DNA of 64,000 bases from Lucinisca nassula (taxonomy: Eukaryota > Mollusca > Bivalvia > Lucinida > Lucinidae). Made by a program: the position numbers and the translations under genes. This document shows positions 1 to 9,648 of this stretch, piece after piece. Each line of letters starts with the position of its first letter. The stretch's first letter is position 1. Below the pieces are notes generated by a model. That model was not told the DNA's origin, searched no databases, and saw nothing but the letters and a program-made list of their open reading frames with translations. The DNA lies in contig OY757024.1 in assembly GCA_963580285.1 (NCBI GenBank), positions 120,280,045 through 120,344,044 on the forward strand. Reading direction: 5' to 3'.

Positions 1-340
1 CAGTACCAGTAACACAGAAGCAATATTTGTACATCAAAGATCATAAAGAGCCTTTGGGCGGAAAGATTCACTCACAGTTTAAAAGGTCATTATATGAAAA
101 ATGACAAGGTGTCCCCAGAAAAACTACATTCAAAGAACAAGCCCACCAGTGGCATCGCAAGGGAAAGCAACAACTTGACAGTTACAAAATCATAAAAACA
201 TGGTCATCAGCTCCCGTTACTCTTGGCTCGCCATGTAACTCTCAAAACGACCCAAACGACCATAAAACAGATTTTAGTTACCCACATGCAGAGCTGGGTA
301 GAGAATTCGCCATTGTATGTATGACTTGGCAAGTGGCACC

Positions 341-589
341 ATCACGATCTCTATAAATTTGACCCCCTTAACCCCAATTTTACCGAAAAGGTATACATTA
401 TTTTTCTTATTTCTGCTCAAAATCATAGATTTTGTGTACTCGTAAGAACCGCTTCGCCGATGCGGCGAGTAACCACACTCTGTGTTTTGAGCAGATATAT
501 GAACAATATCTGATTTTTTTTTATCTGAAAATTTTCATTTTTTGGTGTTGAAATTTCCAATATATTTGAAAAGGCGTGTTTTCTTAATG
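341..589 (+). mobile_element. MITE of the CGAAAACACGCCT family
   Basis: Terminal inverted CACGAAAACACGCC/GGCGTGTTTTCGT (eroded here) and an internal GTACTCGTTAGAACCGCC palindrome. Better copies: 41981-42224, 50562-50832, 60371-60633, 61239-61488; a partial at 42500-42718. Confidence 0.7.
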
Positions 590-2266
590 CATTAGTATAA
601 ATCATCTGGTTGCCGTTGTTCAAAACTAACCTCGTTAGCTAATGTATCATTATAAAATGTATCATTATAACCTTGATCATTCAATTTCTATATCTTGTCA
701 AATTTGAGTAGTTTTTGCATATCCAAAGGGTGCTCATATTTTCTCCAGCAAAACTACCATACTGCTTATAATTTAATGTAATAGTGAAAGTTACCACCAA
801 CTTTATGTTCAAATCACTAGGATCTTTCATGACATTTCCAAGCACTACATGTATGCCTTTTAGAATATTCCATTTTACATATAAAACCCCCATAAACATC
901 ATAGAGTCTCCAGAACCATTAGAGATTGGAATGCCCTTCCCGATTCGATTATTTCGACAGCTGAAGGTGCTGATGATTGTGTAGCTAAATTTACCTCTTT
1001 GGTTAGAGCTAGGGACTAACTTCCCACATCACAGGTCCTGGTGTATGAATGTCCTTTGACGTGTCACCAGTAACAATTCTGATTCTGATTCTGATAAAAA
1101 AAAAAAAAAAACTAGCACATGTTTGTCTATTCCACAATTTAAACTCACACTGGCTGACAGCTTCCTTACAAATGCTTGGAACAAAGAACTGACAGCTTGG
1201 TTCCAAAGCCATAAAGAGACTTCTGTTTTTATTGATACCATCTTGTATCCATTGCAACAAATTCTTCTGGGAGTTGGTTACAAAAATCTCTCCGCACACT
1301 CCAAATTCTATGAAAGGTTGGGAAGCAAAAATTGGCTAAGTTATATAATCTATATTCTCTTCTGGTCTTAAAATTTCCAAGTGCCGCCACTTTCCATCCC
1401 TGCAATTGGCTTATTTTGCCATCATTTTTTTTTTCTGTTTTTTTTTTTTTTTTTTTCAGCTTTCCACGGCACCTACATCATAAATCCGTGGAAAGATGTC
1501 ACTAATTTCCTTGTTTCCGTAGAAAATTATTGGATTCCACGGACATCAATGGCTAAACAAGATAGAAAAAAATGCCACCAGCTTATTCCTTGGAATTCCA
1601 AGGAAAATCAGCCTGTTTTTGAAAATTCCACGGCAAATTCCGTGGCTTTTCATCAAATCAAAATCAAGAAATGGCATGACATGTTTAGAGACGGATTTGT
1701 CATATTTGTTAAAAATCGATCCACTAGACCGAACAAGAGATAATAAATAAATAAAATAAATAATAAACACCTTTTCCCCCATAGACCATTGTGACGTCAG
1801 AGTGTTGTGTGACGCCTACGAGTATGTTGGATTTGACAAACAGTAAAAACCCATATCCGACGCCACAGAAAGCGACGTCTGATCAGGTCTACACTGTTAA
1901 GTACAGGAATTTACAGGAGAAACATAACAGCCTAAGTCCACGTACAAGCCCATTTTCTAGCCTACATGGACCCACCAGTGCTGTCATTGCATTGATTTTT
2001 ATTTGGCCTTAGTCTGTGTCTACTCTTACACAGTCGTAGCACAGGAAGGAGCTTTGGTTAAATGAACATCCCTAAAGCTCACATAGAAGATTCTGAGCAG
2101 ACTGCTCGGGTGCGCAGACGGATCTGCGTCTTCGCCAGGCGCACGTATCCGAATCCAAGTAAAGTGTGGCGCCGCTCAATGTTTTAATCCAAACTTTTTT
2201 CAGATGGAGACGAAACGCTTAATAATGTTGGTTAGTTTCTGCACAATCATCTAAAGTTTTGCTATT

Positions 2267-2700
2267 TTAACCCTTTCAGTCCCGCAGCTCGGTGCAGCCA
2301 CTTTTACAAACAGTATTGTGCCAGGTGAGACGGCTCCTAATGAATGATCCGTCTCATCTGGATCTACACTGCTGGTCATTCTGTTTAAGGGGAATGGGAA
2401 CACCTGGCAGATTTTTTTTCCGCCTTTTATTCAAAGGGGGTCAACTTTCAGGACTTCCAGTTCACATTTCTATAGGCCCTGTTGCACTGAAAAAGGGATC
2501 TTGAAGGAAAGAAGTTGCTCCTCAGGAGCAAATTCTTTCCTTTAAGAGTTGACCCAGACAAAAATAGTTTTGGAGGAGTTGCCTCCCCTGAAGGTGTTAT
2601 CATTCCCTTTAAGTGGCACATGTGAAACACCTATCTGTAACCATCGGTGCATCTCAAAATTGAAGAGTCCACTTTGGTTTCTTTGGGGTGAAAGGGTTAT
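2267..2700. mobile_element. piggyBac-type MITE (TTAACCCTTTCAG ends)
   Basis: TTAACCCTTTCAGT at the left and the inverse, TGAAAGGGTTA, at the right. TTAA targets and CCCT-starting ends are piggyBac hallmarks. A palindromic AAGGAAAGAA/TTCTTTCCTT block that recurs elsewhere (47080-47180, 54150-54210, 55025-55080) lies inside. Confidence 0.65.
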
Positions 2701-3037
2701 GCTTATATGTTAAACAAGTAACGGCGTTTATTTAGATAGAAAACATTTCTGTTTGCAAGGGCAAAAATCCAGAAAATTAGCAATAGTTGGATATTTAGCT
2801 GTATATGATTATTATTATTCCATATACAAAAGTGAGTGAGAGTGTTTCAGTTTTACGTCCCACCAACAGCTAAGATCATACAGAGACGGGACCTCGGTTA
2901 AAGACTCATCCGAAAGTCTGGAGAAGCCCGGGATGGATCCTGCAATCCCTATACGAATGTAGTACTGGATATATCTTGTCATAGGCGGAAAACTCTCTTG
3001 AGGCCTGTTGTCATAATGTGTGGCCCGAAATCTGATA

Positions 3038-3330
3038 CATGTATTTATCAGTTACCCCCTATATTAATTGCATTAATACATCTTGACCTGATAAAGATAT
3101 GCTTTCTCAGGACAAGTGAGCTTTATCAGGTCAAGGTGACATTGCACTTCTATGAACTGGACTGCTGGAAAGGATTAACTGATAAATAGAATACCAGATT
3201 CGTGTCGTTTGATATCAAGCTCGGCTTCGAGAACGCATGTAGAATCGCTCGGCAAGCCTCGCGATTCTACAAGCGTTCTCGAAGCCTTGCCTGATAAACT
3301 TGAAAAGACACGAATCTGGAATTATCTATG
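3038..3330. mobile_element. MITE with GGCTTCGAGAACGC palindrome (copy 1)
   Basis: Shares TTTATCAGTTACCCCCTATA, CAGGACAAGTGAGCTTTATC and the palindrome GGCTTCGAGAACGC...GCGTTCTCGAAGCC with 27125-27455. Confidence 0.7.
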
Positions 3331-3458
3331 TATTGAGTAGTAATTAGACTAGAATTCACTGCTGTAGTAACAGTGTAGTAATACTTCTTCAATTAACAGG
3401 TGCAATTTTCCTAACCCTTTTTATACGCACGTTTAAAAGAAAAAAATACTATTATGTT

Positions 3459-4640
3459 ACGGGGTCGGTGTCCGTCTGTACACGTTTTCGTTTCCGGATA
3501 ACTTCTATAGCTTCCATCGGATAAAGCTGAAACATGGTAGATGGTAAGACTGATGTGGAGTAGCGTATAACGTTTCGAGGTAACCATCCATCAAATATTA
3601 ACAGAGTTATGCCCCTTTGAAAATTTTCGTAAACATTGCTTTTGCGGCTTACTCCTCATGCACTTAACATGTGATCAAGTGGAAACAATTAATTCCGGCT
3701 CATTCCGCCAACAATTTAAATCCGGTCAAGCTGAATTTGATATTTTGTTAGACCCTGGTGTGGAGCAGACATTGTTTCGAGGTTACGGTCCACCAAATAT
3801 TAACAGAGATGTGTCCCTTTGAAAATTTCAGTGAACTTTTTGTTTCTGGCTAAATTCTCCTACAGATAACATTCGATCATTTGACACTTGATACATAGTT
3901 TGACCACAATGAAGTTGTGCATATTGCTTTGAGGTTAGGGTTTCACCAAATGTAAATTCAGTAGAGTTATGGCCCTTTGCAAATTTCTGTTAACAGTTTG
4001 TGACTAACTCCTCATATAATTTAGATCCGATCAAGCTGAAACTCCATATATAGTTAGACCATTATGCGGAGCAGTGCATATTAATTCCAGGTTACGGTCC
4101 ACCAAATCGGCCTCCGCCCATCGGTGCTTGAAGAAATAAATGGACTGCATGATGCTTCCACGCAGAGCTGAAACCGACCCGCACACGAGTAATGGTAAAC
4201 CGCTTAGAGGAGCTAAGCCTGCACATGCAAAGCGATGCGAATCCATGCATATAAACCCTATTGGTTTCATTGGGTGGCAGGGCTTGAGATGTTATTTCAT
4301 CTCGATGTCGGGTAAATGTCCCACACATTTGGAAGCAACGTCTTAAAAATGACCTTTACAATATTGACGGGGGCGTTAAACCTCAAATCAAACAAACAAA
4401 CGGTCCAGCAAATATTGATTAGATATGCCCGATGGCTAACCGGTAACATTCGATCAAGCTGAAAGTTGATATTTAGTTTGACTACGGTGTAAAGCAGCGC
4501 TTATTGTTTTTAGATTATGGCCCTCCAAATATTTATAGAGTTATGCTCCTTTGGATATTTCTGTAAACATTTCATTTCCGGCTTACTCCGCCTACACTTT
4601 AGACCCGATGAAGCTGAAACTGGATAAATATTGGATCAAG
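3459..4640 (+). repeat. tandem array, ~165-200-bp unit, interrupted by a SINE
   Basis: Anchors GGTTACGGTCCACCAAATAT and AGAGTTATGCCCCTTTG recur near 3575, 3780, 3940, 4090 and 4515. The copy near 4100 is split by the repeat at 4109-4401. Confidence 0.65.
4109..4401 (+). mobile_element. ~290-bp SINE-like retroposon with (CAAA)n tail
   Basis: Starts near CCGCCCATCGG, contains CTTCCACGCAGAGCTGAAACC and TTTCATTGGGTGGCAGGGC, ends GGGGCGTTAAACCTCAAATC plus CAAACAAA. A 14-bp duplication ACGGTCCAsCAAAT flanks it. Other plus copies: 29654-29932, 31990-32262, 35828-36105, 43063-43357, 46196-46478, 56230-56505; minus copies: 51201-51506, 60690-60990; partials near 31490-31640, 32735-32825, 55164-55310 and 60986-61160. 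The most abundant repeat in the window. Confidence 0.82.
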
Positions 4641-4969
4641 GTTGCAGACTTGTCTTGGATGTATATAGCCCCGCTTGCGGAGCTCTACGATATTTGAAAG
4701 GGGTATACCTACGGCATCGTGCTTTTGAGTCCCTAGAGAATGTCCATGTACTAAGACCATTATAACGTGGCCCAATGGCGTGATTCTGATTAGTTCACGC
4801 AACAGTCCCATCTTTTAAAGACGTTCAAAAAGATTTTTATTCATTCCCATCTGTCGCTATGGTAACCCTCACTCGTGCGAACTACCTCTTTCTCGAAGAA
4901 CTTTTCGTAGTCCCAAAGTTATTCGAGCTATTGAAGTTCGAATTTTGTTGGCTTTAACCCATATACGAC

Positions 4970-5345
4970 ATAGAGGATCTTACATGAGTGCTCATATATT
5001 ATTGAATTTATCAAACGAGTTGAGGAAAAGGGATAAAATGAGAGGCTTTGCCGAGCATTTTATCCCTTTTCTTCAACGAGTTTAATAAATCCAATATTAC
5101 ATGAGCACGAATGTAAGATTCTGTTTATCATATGACATCTAAAACGCAGTTTATTTACGATTGTTTAACAAAATTATCACTATTCCGCCATTAGTAAACG
5201 CGACGTTGTTAAGGACGTCATACATGTAACGTTACGGGGCGTATCTAACTAATTTGCATATTTAATCCACTAGTGGATTATCGAATTTATTGCATGGCGT
5301 AATTACACTATCAAACGCGACGTGTTATGATAAAATGGAATCGTC
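4970..5345. mobile_element. MITE with large hairpin (copy 1)
   Basis: Hairpin GAGGAAAAGGGATAAAATG/CATTTTATCCCTTTTCTTC within inverted TTATTGAATTTATCAAACGAG-like arms, then a common 3' part with CCACTAGTGGATTATCGAA. Copy 2 at 29062-29426 matches along its length. Confidence 0.72.
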
Positions 5346-5577
5346 CACCTAGTTAGTTTGGAGTGATCCATTTCCAGCTACAGACAGTGGTGTCAGGTTT
5401 GACTTTCTTTGTAGCAAATTTTACAAACATGAATGTTCTTTAAGCATAAAGTGTAGACCCAGATCAGACGCTGCGTTCTGTGGGGTCTGATCCGGGCTCT
5501 GCGCTATTTGTCAATGTCACGAAAAGGGCCGCTAGGCATATATGGATAAAAAACGCTGGAATGTCATATTTTCACAA

Positions 5578-5583
5578 TACATA
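5578..5583. repeat. Polinton target-site duplication, left copy (TACATA)
   Basis: TACATA directly precedes the AGTAGTATAGGG end; the identical hexamer follows the other end at 25864-25869. The 6-bp length is the family norm and fixes both ends of the element. Confidence 0.93.
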
Positions 5584-5954
5584 AGTAGTATAGGGTGGCG
5601 GTATGGGGACCAGATTATAGGGACTGGTCCCTATAATTTTGTTGGTCCCCATAATCTGGTCCCCATACCGCCGCCGCTTGATGTAAGCTTGACTAGGCTA
5701 GATTGGGGACTTGGGTAGTTGGTAGTGTGTAAAGTGGATACCTTCCGAGATGGACTGAGTGTTTTGTGTTGATTACCTTGGTCCCTATAAATCCTCATTT
5801 TCTGAAATTTATAGGGACCCAGTTTGAATTAATTTAGCCTGAAAATAACTTTTTTTTTGTGATCTTTCAAGTAGATCCATGTGTTTGTGTTGATTGCCTT
5901 GGTCCCTATAAATCTTCAGTTTTTGAAATTTATAGGGACCAAGCCTAAAATGAC

Positions 5955-7079
5955 TTGAAATCTAGACATTTTCGTGCTTCTAGTCTGTCTACCTACGATT
6001 TTTCCACTCTTTACACTACACTTCCTCATAATCTTATAAAAGAAAAGCTTAATGATTTAATTGAATGGACTTTTCACAGAGAAGATTCTCTCTATCTTGC
6101 ATGTAATGTCAGAAATGCATTTTTCACTTCTAAAGAGCATAAGAATTATACACTTTGGTCATGTCAGAAAGTGTGTGATGCCCTCACCTTTCTACTTGAC
6201 AATATTTATATTAGATTCGGTACTAAGTTATTTAGACAAATTGTGGGTATTCCGATGGGTACTAATTGCGCACCTCTTGTGGCTGATCTGTTCTTGTACT
6301 GTTATGAAAGAGACTTCATTTTGTCGCTTTCCATTGATAACCAATCTGAAATTATTGAAGCTTTTAGCTCTACTTCTAGATATTTAGATGATTTATTAAA
6401 TATTGATAATACCTATTTTGATGGTTTGATCAGTCAGATTTACCCCCTAGAACTTCAGTTAAATAAAGCAAATTCTTCTGATACCGAGGCCCCGTTTTTG
6501 GATTTACATCTGTCTATTGTAGATGGATTTGTTTCGTGCAAAATTTATGATAAACGCGATGACTTTGATTTTGAGATTGTAAATTTTCCTTTTTTGGATG
6601 GTGATGTTCCTCGTGCGCCATCCTATGGCGTTTATATTTCGCAATTAATTCGATTTGCTAGAGTGTGTAGTCATGTAACTGACTTCAACACTCGTAATAA
6701 ATTATTAACGGCTAAACTCCTTAATCAGGGTTATCGGTACCATAAACTACGCAAAGCCTTTTCAAAATTTTATAGACGCCATTCTGATTTAATTTCAAAA
6801 TTCAATATTGGACTTAAATCTCTTCTGCAACAAGGTCTATCGGAACCCGAATTTTATGGTGACTTAGCATATAAATTCAGAAAAATATATAACCGCAATG
6901 ACTTCAGCACCCAATTTCGTAAAATCATTCTTCGATATAAAAAGATTGGGTACAACATGGATATTATACGACAGACTGCATGCATGGTAGTTAACCCAAT
7001 CACGGTTGGCAACTTTGCTTCCCTCTTTAATTGCACGCCGGTGGGTCAGGCCTCAGATTCTATGACGGCTCCAACGTAA
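5955..7079 (+). pseudogene. reverse transcriptase fragment (Penelope-like type, tentative)
   Basis: About 370 codons open from the TIR junction to a stop, with no start codon of its own: the frame begins in TIR sequence, so the N-terminus is missing. Reverse-transcriptase motifs are visible: GIPMGTNCAPLVADLF near residue 98 and the catalytic YLDDLL near residue 142, followed by the SDTEAPFLDLHLS and YGVYISQLIRFAR blocks typical of a retroelement family repeated across mollusc and cnidarian genomes. No endonuclease domain follows. A truncated copy, unlikely to be functional and not part of the Polinton gene set. Confidence 0.85.
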
Positions 7080-7644
7080 AGGCTTATTGAAAATTAGAGA
7101 GATAATGTCGGTTGGTGCCTGATGCTCTGTCTCTGGTCGGGCTCATCGGAGTCTAACTGTTGGTTTTCTTTTGCTCCAGCATTTCAGTGGTTTCTTGCTG
7201 TCGAGTCCTCACCGTTGTCTCACCTCTGTGGTTCTTTGATTTTTGTGTTCACGGAGATGTTGCACTGATGAGTTAGGAGGCCTTCATGCGGACTGAACAA
7301 ATTATTTGTCTAAATCGCGACGGAAGTAAGGGCGAGGATTGTGGCCACGTAAAATCGATTTAAGCCCCCCAGTGGAAATCTTCCACTGACCGTTCCAAGG
7401 CGGCTCTTCTGTGGCGATTTATTTATGTTGTTGTTTGTTACTTACTGTGTGTATCACTTGTGTCTTTTGGTTTTGGATGGCCATATGGCCATTTTGTGGG
7501 AAAGTAACTGTCCTTATGGCCTTCCTTTGTTTAGGTTTCCATTATGGTCTGGTCGCTTAATGTTTGTATTTCTTTCCCTTTGGTGTCTTTTATGGGTGGA
7601 GTAAGTTAATTGTATCAATTCCTGATCTTTGTTTTACTTCTACT
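5958..7644 (+). mobile_element. 5'-truncated retroelement inserted in the left TIR
   Basis: Insert of 1687 bp flanked by a 59-bp direct duplication (5899-5957 and 7645-7703, one mismatch). It holds the 3' part of a reverse-transcriptase gene and a ~560-bp 3' tail ending in ...TTTTACTTCTAC. The same tail with the same end occurs at 48142-48745 and, on the other strand, near 33499-33778. One defined 3' end and a variable 5' end are what target-primed reverse transcription gives. The family resembles Penelope-like elements, but this class call is tentative. Confidence 0.85.
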
Positions 7645-7854
7645 TTGGTCCCTATAAATATTCAGTTTTTGAAATTTATAGGGACCAAGCCTAAAATGAC
7701 TTGGTCCCTATAAATTTGATGTTGGGTGAAATTATAGGAATCAAGCTTGAAAATAACTTAGTTTTTTGTTGGAAATCTTCAAGAGGTCCAGGGATACCAC
7801 AAGATGACATTATGTTGTTCTTTTGGAAATAAATTGAAATTGAAAAAAATGTTT

Positions 7855-7926
7855 GGCACGAATAGGGCTCGAACCTATGACCTCCTGCTTATCAGACAGG
7901 TGCTCTACCAACTGAGCTAAAGTGCC
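7855..7926 (-). tRNA. tRNA-like gene, anticodon GAT (Ile)
   Basis: 72 nt folding as a cloverleaf: D stem GCTC/GAGC, anticodon stem CCTGT/GCAGG with loop CTGATAA (anticodon GAT at 7891-7893), 5-nt variable loop, T stem ATAGG/CCTAT with loop TTCGAGC. Internal A box (TAGCTCAGTTGG) and B box (GGTTCGAGCC) are good, and a T7 run follows 5 nt after the 3' end as a Pol III stop. The acceptor stem pairs over five positions but mismatches in the two inner ones. Animal nuclear tRNA-Ile normally has AAT or TAT anticodons, so GAT is unusual. It lies in the Polinton just inside the left TIR. It may be a working tRNA, a tRNA-derived regulatory RNA or a decaying copy. Confidence 0.75.
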
Positions 7927-7999
7927 TTTATAAACTTGATTTGTAATATAATTGTTTTAAACTTAAGACATTATAGTTATTCTTTCTTAACTGTTTGAT

Positions 8000-8015
8000 A
8001 GCCCTGAAAAGGGCT
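8000..8015 (-). terminator. histone-type 3' stem-loop of the 8042-8434 gene
   Basis: On the minus strand AGCCCT-TTTC-AGGGCT: six paired bases around a TTTC loop, 26 nt after the stop codon, preceded by CCAAAC. Same architecture as the metazoan histone mRNA stem-loop (GGYYYU-UUYU-ARRRCC), with A-U as the first pair instead of G-C. Confidence 0.72.
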
Positions 8016-8041
8016 GTTTGGGTTTTGAATATCTTATTCTT

Positions 8042-8434
8042 TTATCTGGTTTTCTTTTTCCGTATTGGTTTGGTGGCAGCTCCAAGGCCAATAGCTGGTG
8101 ACTGCATCAATTGTTCATCTTCATTTGCCACGATATTGATATGGAGTGGAATCCTAATAGGACTCATTTCCAGTGATGATGGTTGTTGAGGACGATCTTC
8201 TAACTGCTTGACTCTATTTTTGAGCTCATTGATTTCCTTCACCAAGACTTCAATAACTTTGGGTTGGGGCTTAGATTGCTGTACTGGAGGCTGTGCATAG
8301 ATCAGTTGGTTAGATGGTATTGTTGTATATTGTTGTTGCTGTAAGGTAGCATCACTACCAAATGTTTCATTGATAGCGGTTGTTAAAAGATCTGGATTTT
8401 GCAAGAGATCATCGAATGATATTGACGGTTCCAT
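8042..8434 (-). CDS. small coiled-coil protein, unknown function
   Basis: About 130 residues, not recognised. The N-terminus MEPSISFDDLL is followed by a Gln-rich stretch, a likely coiled coil around VIEVLVKEINELKNRVKQLE, and a basic C-terminus ending IRKKKTR that could be a nuclear localisation or nucleic-acid-binding tail. The ATG at 8434 is preferred over the in-frame one at 8464 because the TATA box at 8469-8476 would place the transcript start downstream of 8464. It is one of four small left-arm genes that end in a histone-type stem-loop and is divergent from the gene at 8588. Confidence 0.72.
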   Translation of the reverse strand: MEPSISFDDLLQNPDLLTTAINETFGSDATLQQQQYTTIPSNQLIYAQPPVQQSKPQPKVIEVLVKEINELKNRVKQLEDRPQQPSSLEMSPIRIPLHINIVANEDEQLMQSPAIGLGAATKPIRKKKTR

Positions 8435-8468
8435 TGTTTTTTCAAGAAATCTGAAGTAGGTCAAATCC

Positions 8469-8500
8469 TTTTTATACTCTGGAGAGGGATTGACCTACTT
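8469..8500 (-). promoter_or_regulatory. left-arm promoter module: AAGTAGGTCAATCC, 10 bp, TATAAAAA
   Basis: On the minus strand AAGTAGGTCAATCC (8500-8487) is followed after exactly 10 bp by TATAAAAA (8476-8469), upstream of the 8434 start. The same 14-mer sits 11 bp before TATATATA at 9143 and 10 bp before TATAAAAA at 9612. A partial inverted copy, AAGTAGGTCAAATCC, lies at 8454-8468. Confidence 0.75.
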
Positions 8501-8587
8501 GCAAAAATACTTTCTTTCACGTCCGTGTTCACTCAATAAATACCGATGCATTGGCCTACTTCCTTGCACTTCTGTGTACATGACGAA

Positions 8588-8947
8588 ATGGCTCACAACA
8601 GTGAAATCTACTTCAAAGCGCTGGAAGAACAGACGGAGTCACTGAAGAGTGGCGTTAGAGAATTGATGCTCTCGTTTGACATAGTCAAGCGAGAAGCTGA
8701 AGGATTATTTTCCTCGATTGACAATATGGAGAAGATGATAGCCATAACAAAAGAGGCAGCAGAGTTGGCACATGGACAACGGTTGGATGGTAAGGTGGCT
8801 GGACCCTCTGCTGCCACACAGACGGAAGACTGGAGCCAAGAAGCGACAGAGCCTCCATTCTGTCTATCAAGCGGGTCCAGGATTACATATGAATCCTGGG
8901 CAACCAGATGTCCAGCATGCGGTGGGAGAACCTGCTGTCAGTGTTAG
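8588..8947 (+). CDS. small protein with helical N-half and Cys-rich tail, unknown function
   Basis: 119 residues from MAHNSEIYFKALEEQTE, not recognised. The first ~65 residues look helical with heptad-like spacing; the tail ends in CPACGGRTCCQC, a compact cluster of five cysteines that could bind zinc. An in-frame ATG at 8546 exists, but a TATA-like ATAAATA at 8536-8542 would put the transcript start near 8567, so 8588 (context GAAATGG) is preferred. The stop is followed after 25 nt by an exact histone-type stem-loop. Divergent from the 8042-8434 gene. Confidence 0.68.
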   Translation: MAHNSEIYFKALEEQTESLKSGVRELMLSFDIVKREAEGLFSSIDNMEKMIAITKEAAELAHGQRLDGKVAGPSAATQTEDWSQEATEPPFCLSSGSRITYESWATRCPACGGRTCCQC

Positions 8948-8972
8948 TTTTATAAACTAACAAAAGCCCAAC

Positions 8973-8988
8973 GGCCCTTTTCAGGGCC
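8973..8988 (+). terminator. histone-type 3' stem-loop (GGCCCTTTTCAGGGCC)
   Basis: Perfect 6-bp stem GGCCCT/AGGGCC with TTTC loop, 5' flank CCCAAC and 3' flank ACCA, 25 nt after the stop codon at 8947. It fits the metazoan histone mRNA stem-loop consensus in stem, loop and both flanks. No clear purine-rich U7-pairing element is seen in the next 30 nt, and no AATAAA lies between stop and stem-loop. Confidence 0.82.
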
Positions 8989-9142
8989 ACCATTTATTTT
9001 TGAATGAATGTCCTTTAATAATGTTCAATCAAGATTCCTAAGTCTGGTATTTGCTATGATGTTTAGAAAGAACAAACATCATTGCTACATCAAAGACGAT
9101 GAATTCTCTGATTATGATTGGCTAAGCCAGTTTTTTCATTTT

Positions 9143-9176
9143 AAGTAGGTCAATCCGATGTCACTTGTATATATAT
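9143..9176 (+). promoter_or_regulatory. left-arm promoter module: AAGTAGGTCAATCC, 11 bp, TATATATA
   Basis: AAGTAGGTCAATCC at 9143-9156, then 11 bp, then TATATATAT at 9168-9176, about 30 bp before the ATG at 9206. Second instance of the module. Confidence 0.75.
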
Positions 9177-9205
9177 CATTCATGATTATTACTAACTTCA
9201 TAACC

Positions 9206-9397
9206 ATGGATGAATACCCAAAGTCTGGTACTTGCAGTGAGTGTAATGCTCCAACTTATCTTGAATGTGGTAAGTGCTACGTCATTCTAAGGTATGTTGG
9301 AGAGGAGCACAACTGCCCTGATGATGACGATGGGTTCTTTGAAGACGACAGTTTGTCCATATGTGATGAGTGCCTGGAACAAAAACTGAACCTTTGA
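9206..9397 (+). CDS. 63-residue Cys-rich, acidic protein; putative zinc binder
   Basis: Not recognised by family. Two CxxC pairs near the N-terminus (CSEC and CGKC), a His-x-Cys (EEHNC), an acidic run of Asp/Glu, then a final CDEC, giving a probable two-site zinc-binding miniprotein. The start at 9206 has strong context (ACCATGG) and lies downstream of the TATA box; the in-frame ATG at 9158 lies upstream of that TATA box and is not used here. A histone-type stem-loop follows 18 nt after the stop. Small acidic zinc proteins in DNA viruses are often regulatory, which is only an analogy here. Confidence 0.72.
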   Translation: MDEYPKSGTCSECNAPTYLECGKCYVILRYVGEEHNCPDDDDGFFEDDSLSICDECLEQKLNL

Positions 9398-9415
9398 AGG
9401 TTCTCTAGACCAAAT

Positions 9416-9431
9416 GGCCCTTTTCAGGGCC
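9416..9431 (+). terminator. histone-type 3' stem-loop (GGCCCTTTTCAGGGCC) with possible HDE
   Basis: Identical 16-nt stem-loop to 8973-8988, 18 nt after the stop, 5' flank CCAAAT and 3' flank ACCA. About 13 nt downstream the sequence CTTGAAAGAG (9442-9451) resembles the purine-rich histone downstream element that pairs with U7 snRNA. This is the most complete of the four examples. Confidence 0.84.
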
Positions 9432-9611
9432 ACCACTTATTCTTGAAAGAGTACCTTTTAATGATCATACAAAAGATTCCTAAGTCTGGTATTGGCTATA
9501 ATGATCTATGTTTCGAACATAGACCATCATTGCTACACCAAAGACGAAGAATTCTCTTAGGATGATCACTATTGGCTATTTCGTTAGCCAGTTTGATTGG
9601 TTGTTCGATTA

Positions 9612-9643
9612 AAGTAGGTCAATCCTCCTACATTGTATAAAAA
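9612..9643 (+). promoter_or_regulatory. left-arm promoter module, now separated from its gene by a SINE
   Basis: AAGTAGGTCAATCC (9612-9625), 10 bp, then TATAAAAA (9636-9643). The gene it should serve starts at 9931, beyond the SINE at 9649-9886. Without the SINE the TATA-to-ATG distance would be about 50 bp. Confidence 0.75.
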
Positions 9644-9648
9644 CCCTT

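Larger units (their letters stand above)
1..3037. other. gene-free stretch, repeats only
   Basis: Holds the MITEs at 341-589 and 2267-2700, a SINE fragment at 2839-2955, poly(A)/poly(T) runs near 1097 and 1426-1456, and a palindrome near 1855. Open frames here are short and show no recognisable protein. Confidence 0.7.
5584..7822. repeat. Polinton left TIR, split by a retroelement
   Basis: Matches the inverse of 25359-25863. The outer part is 5584-5957; the inner part resumes at 7704 after the retroelement and its duplicated flank and runs to about 7822. The outer end has 22-bp inverted arms (5597-5618 and 5651-5672, core GGTATGGGGACCAGATTAT) around a second inverted pair. Further in are repeated GGTCCCTATAAAT...ATTTATAGGGACC pairs, so the TIR is itself a series of hairpins. 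The right TIR has one more copy of a 14-bp GGGGACCAGATTAT unit. Confidence 0.92.
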
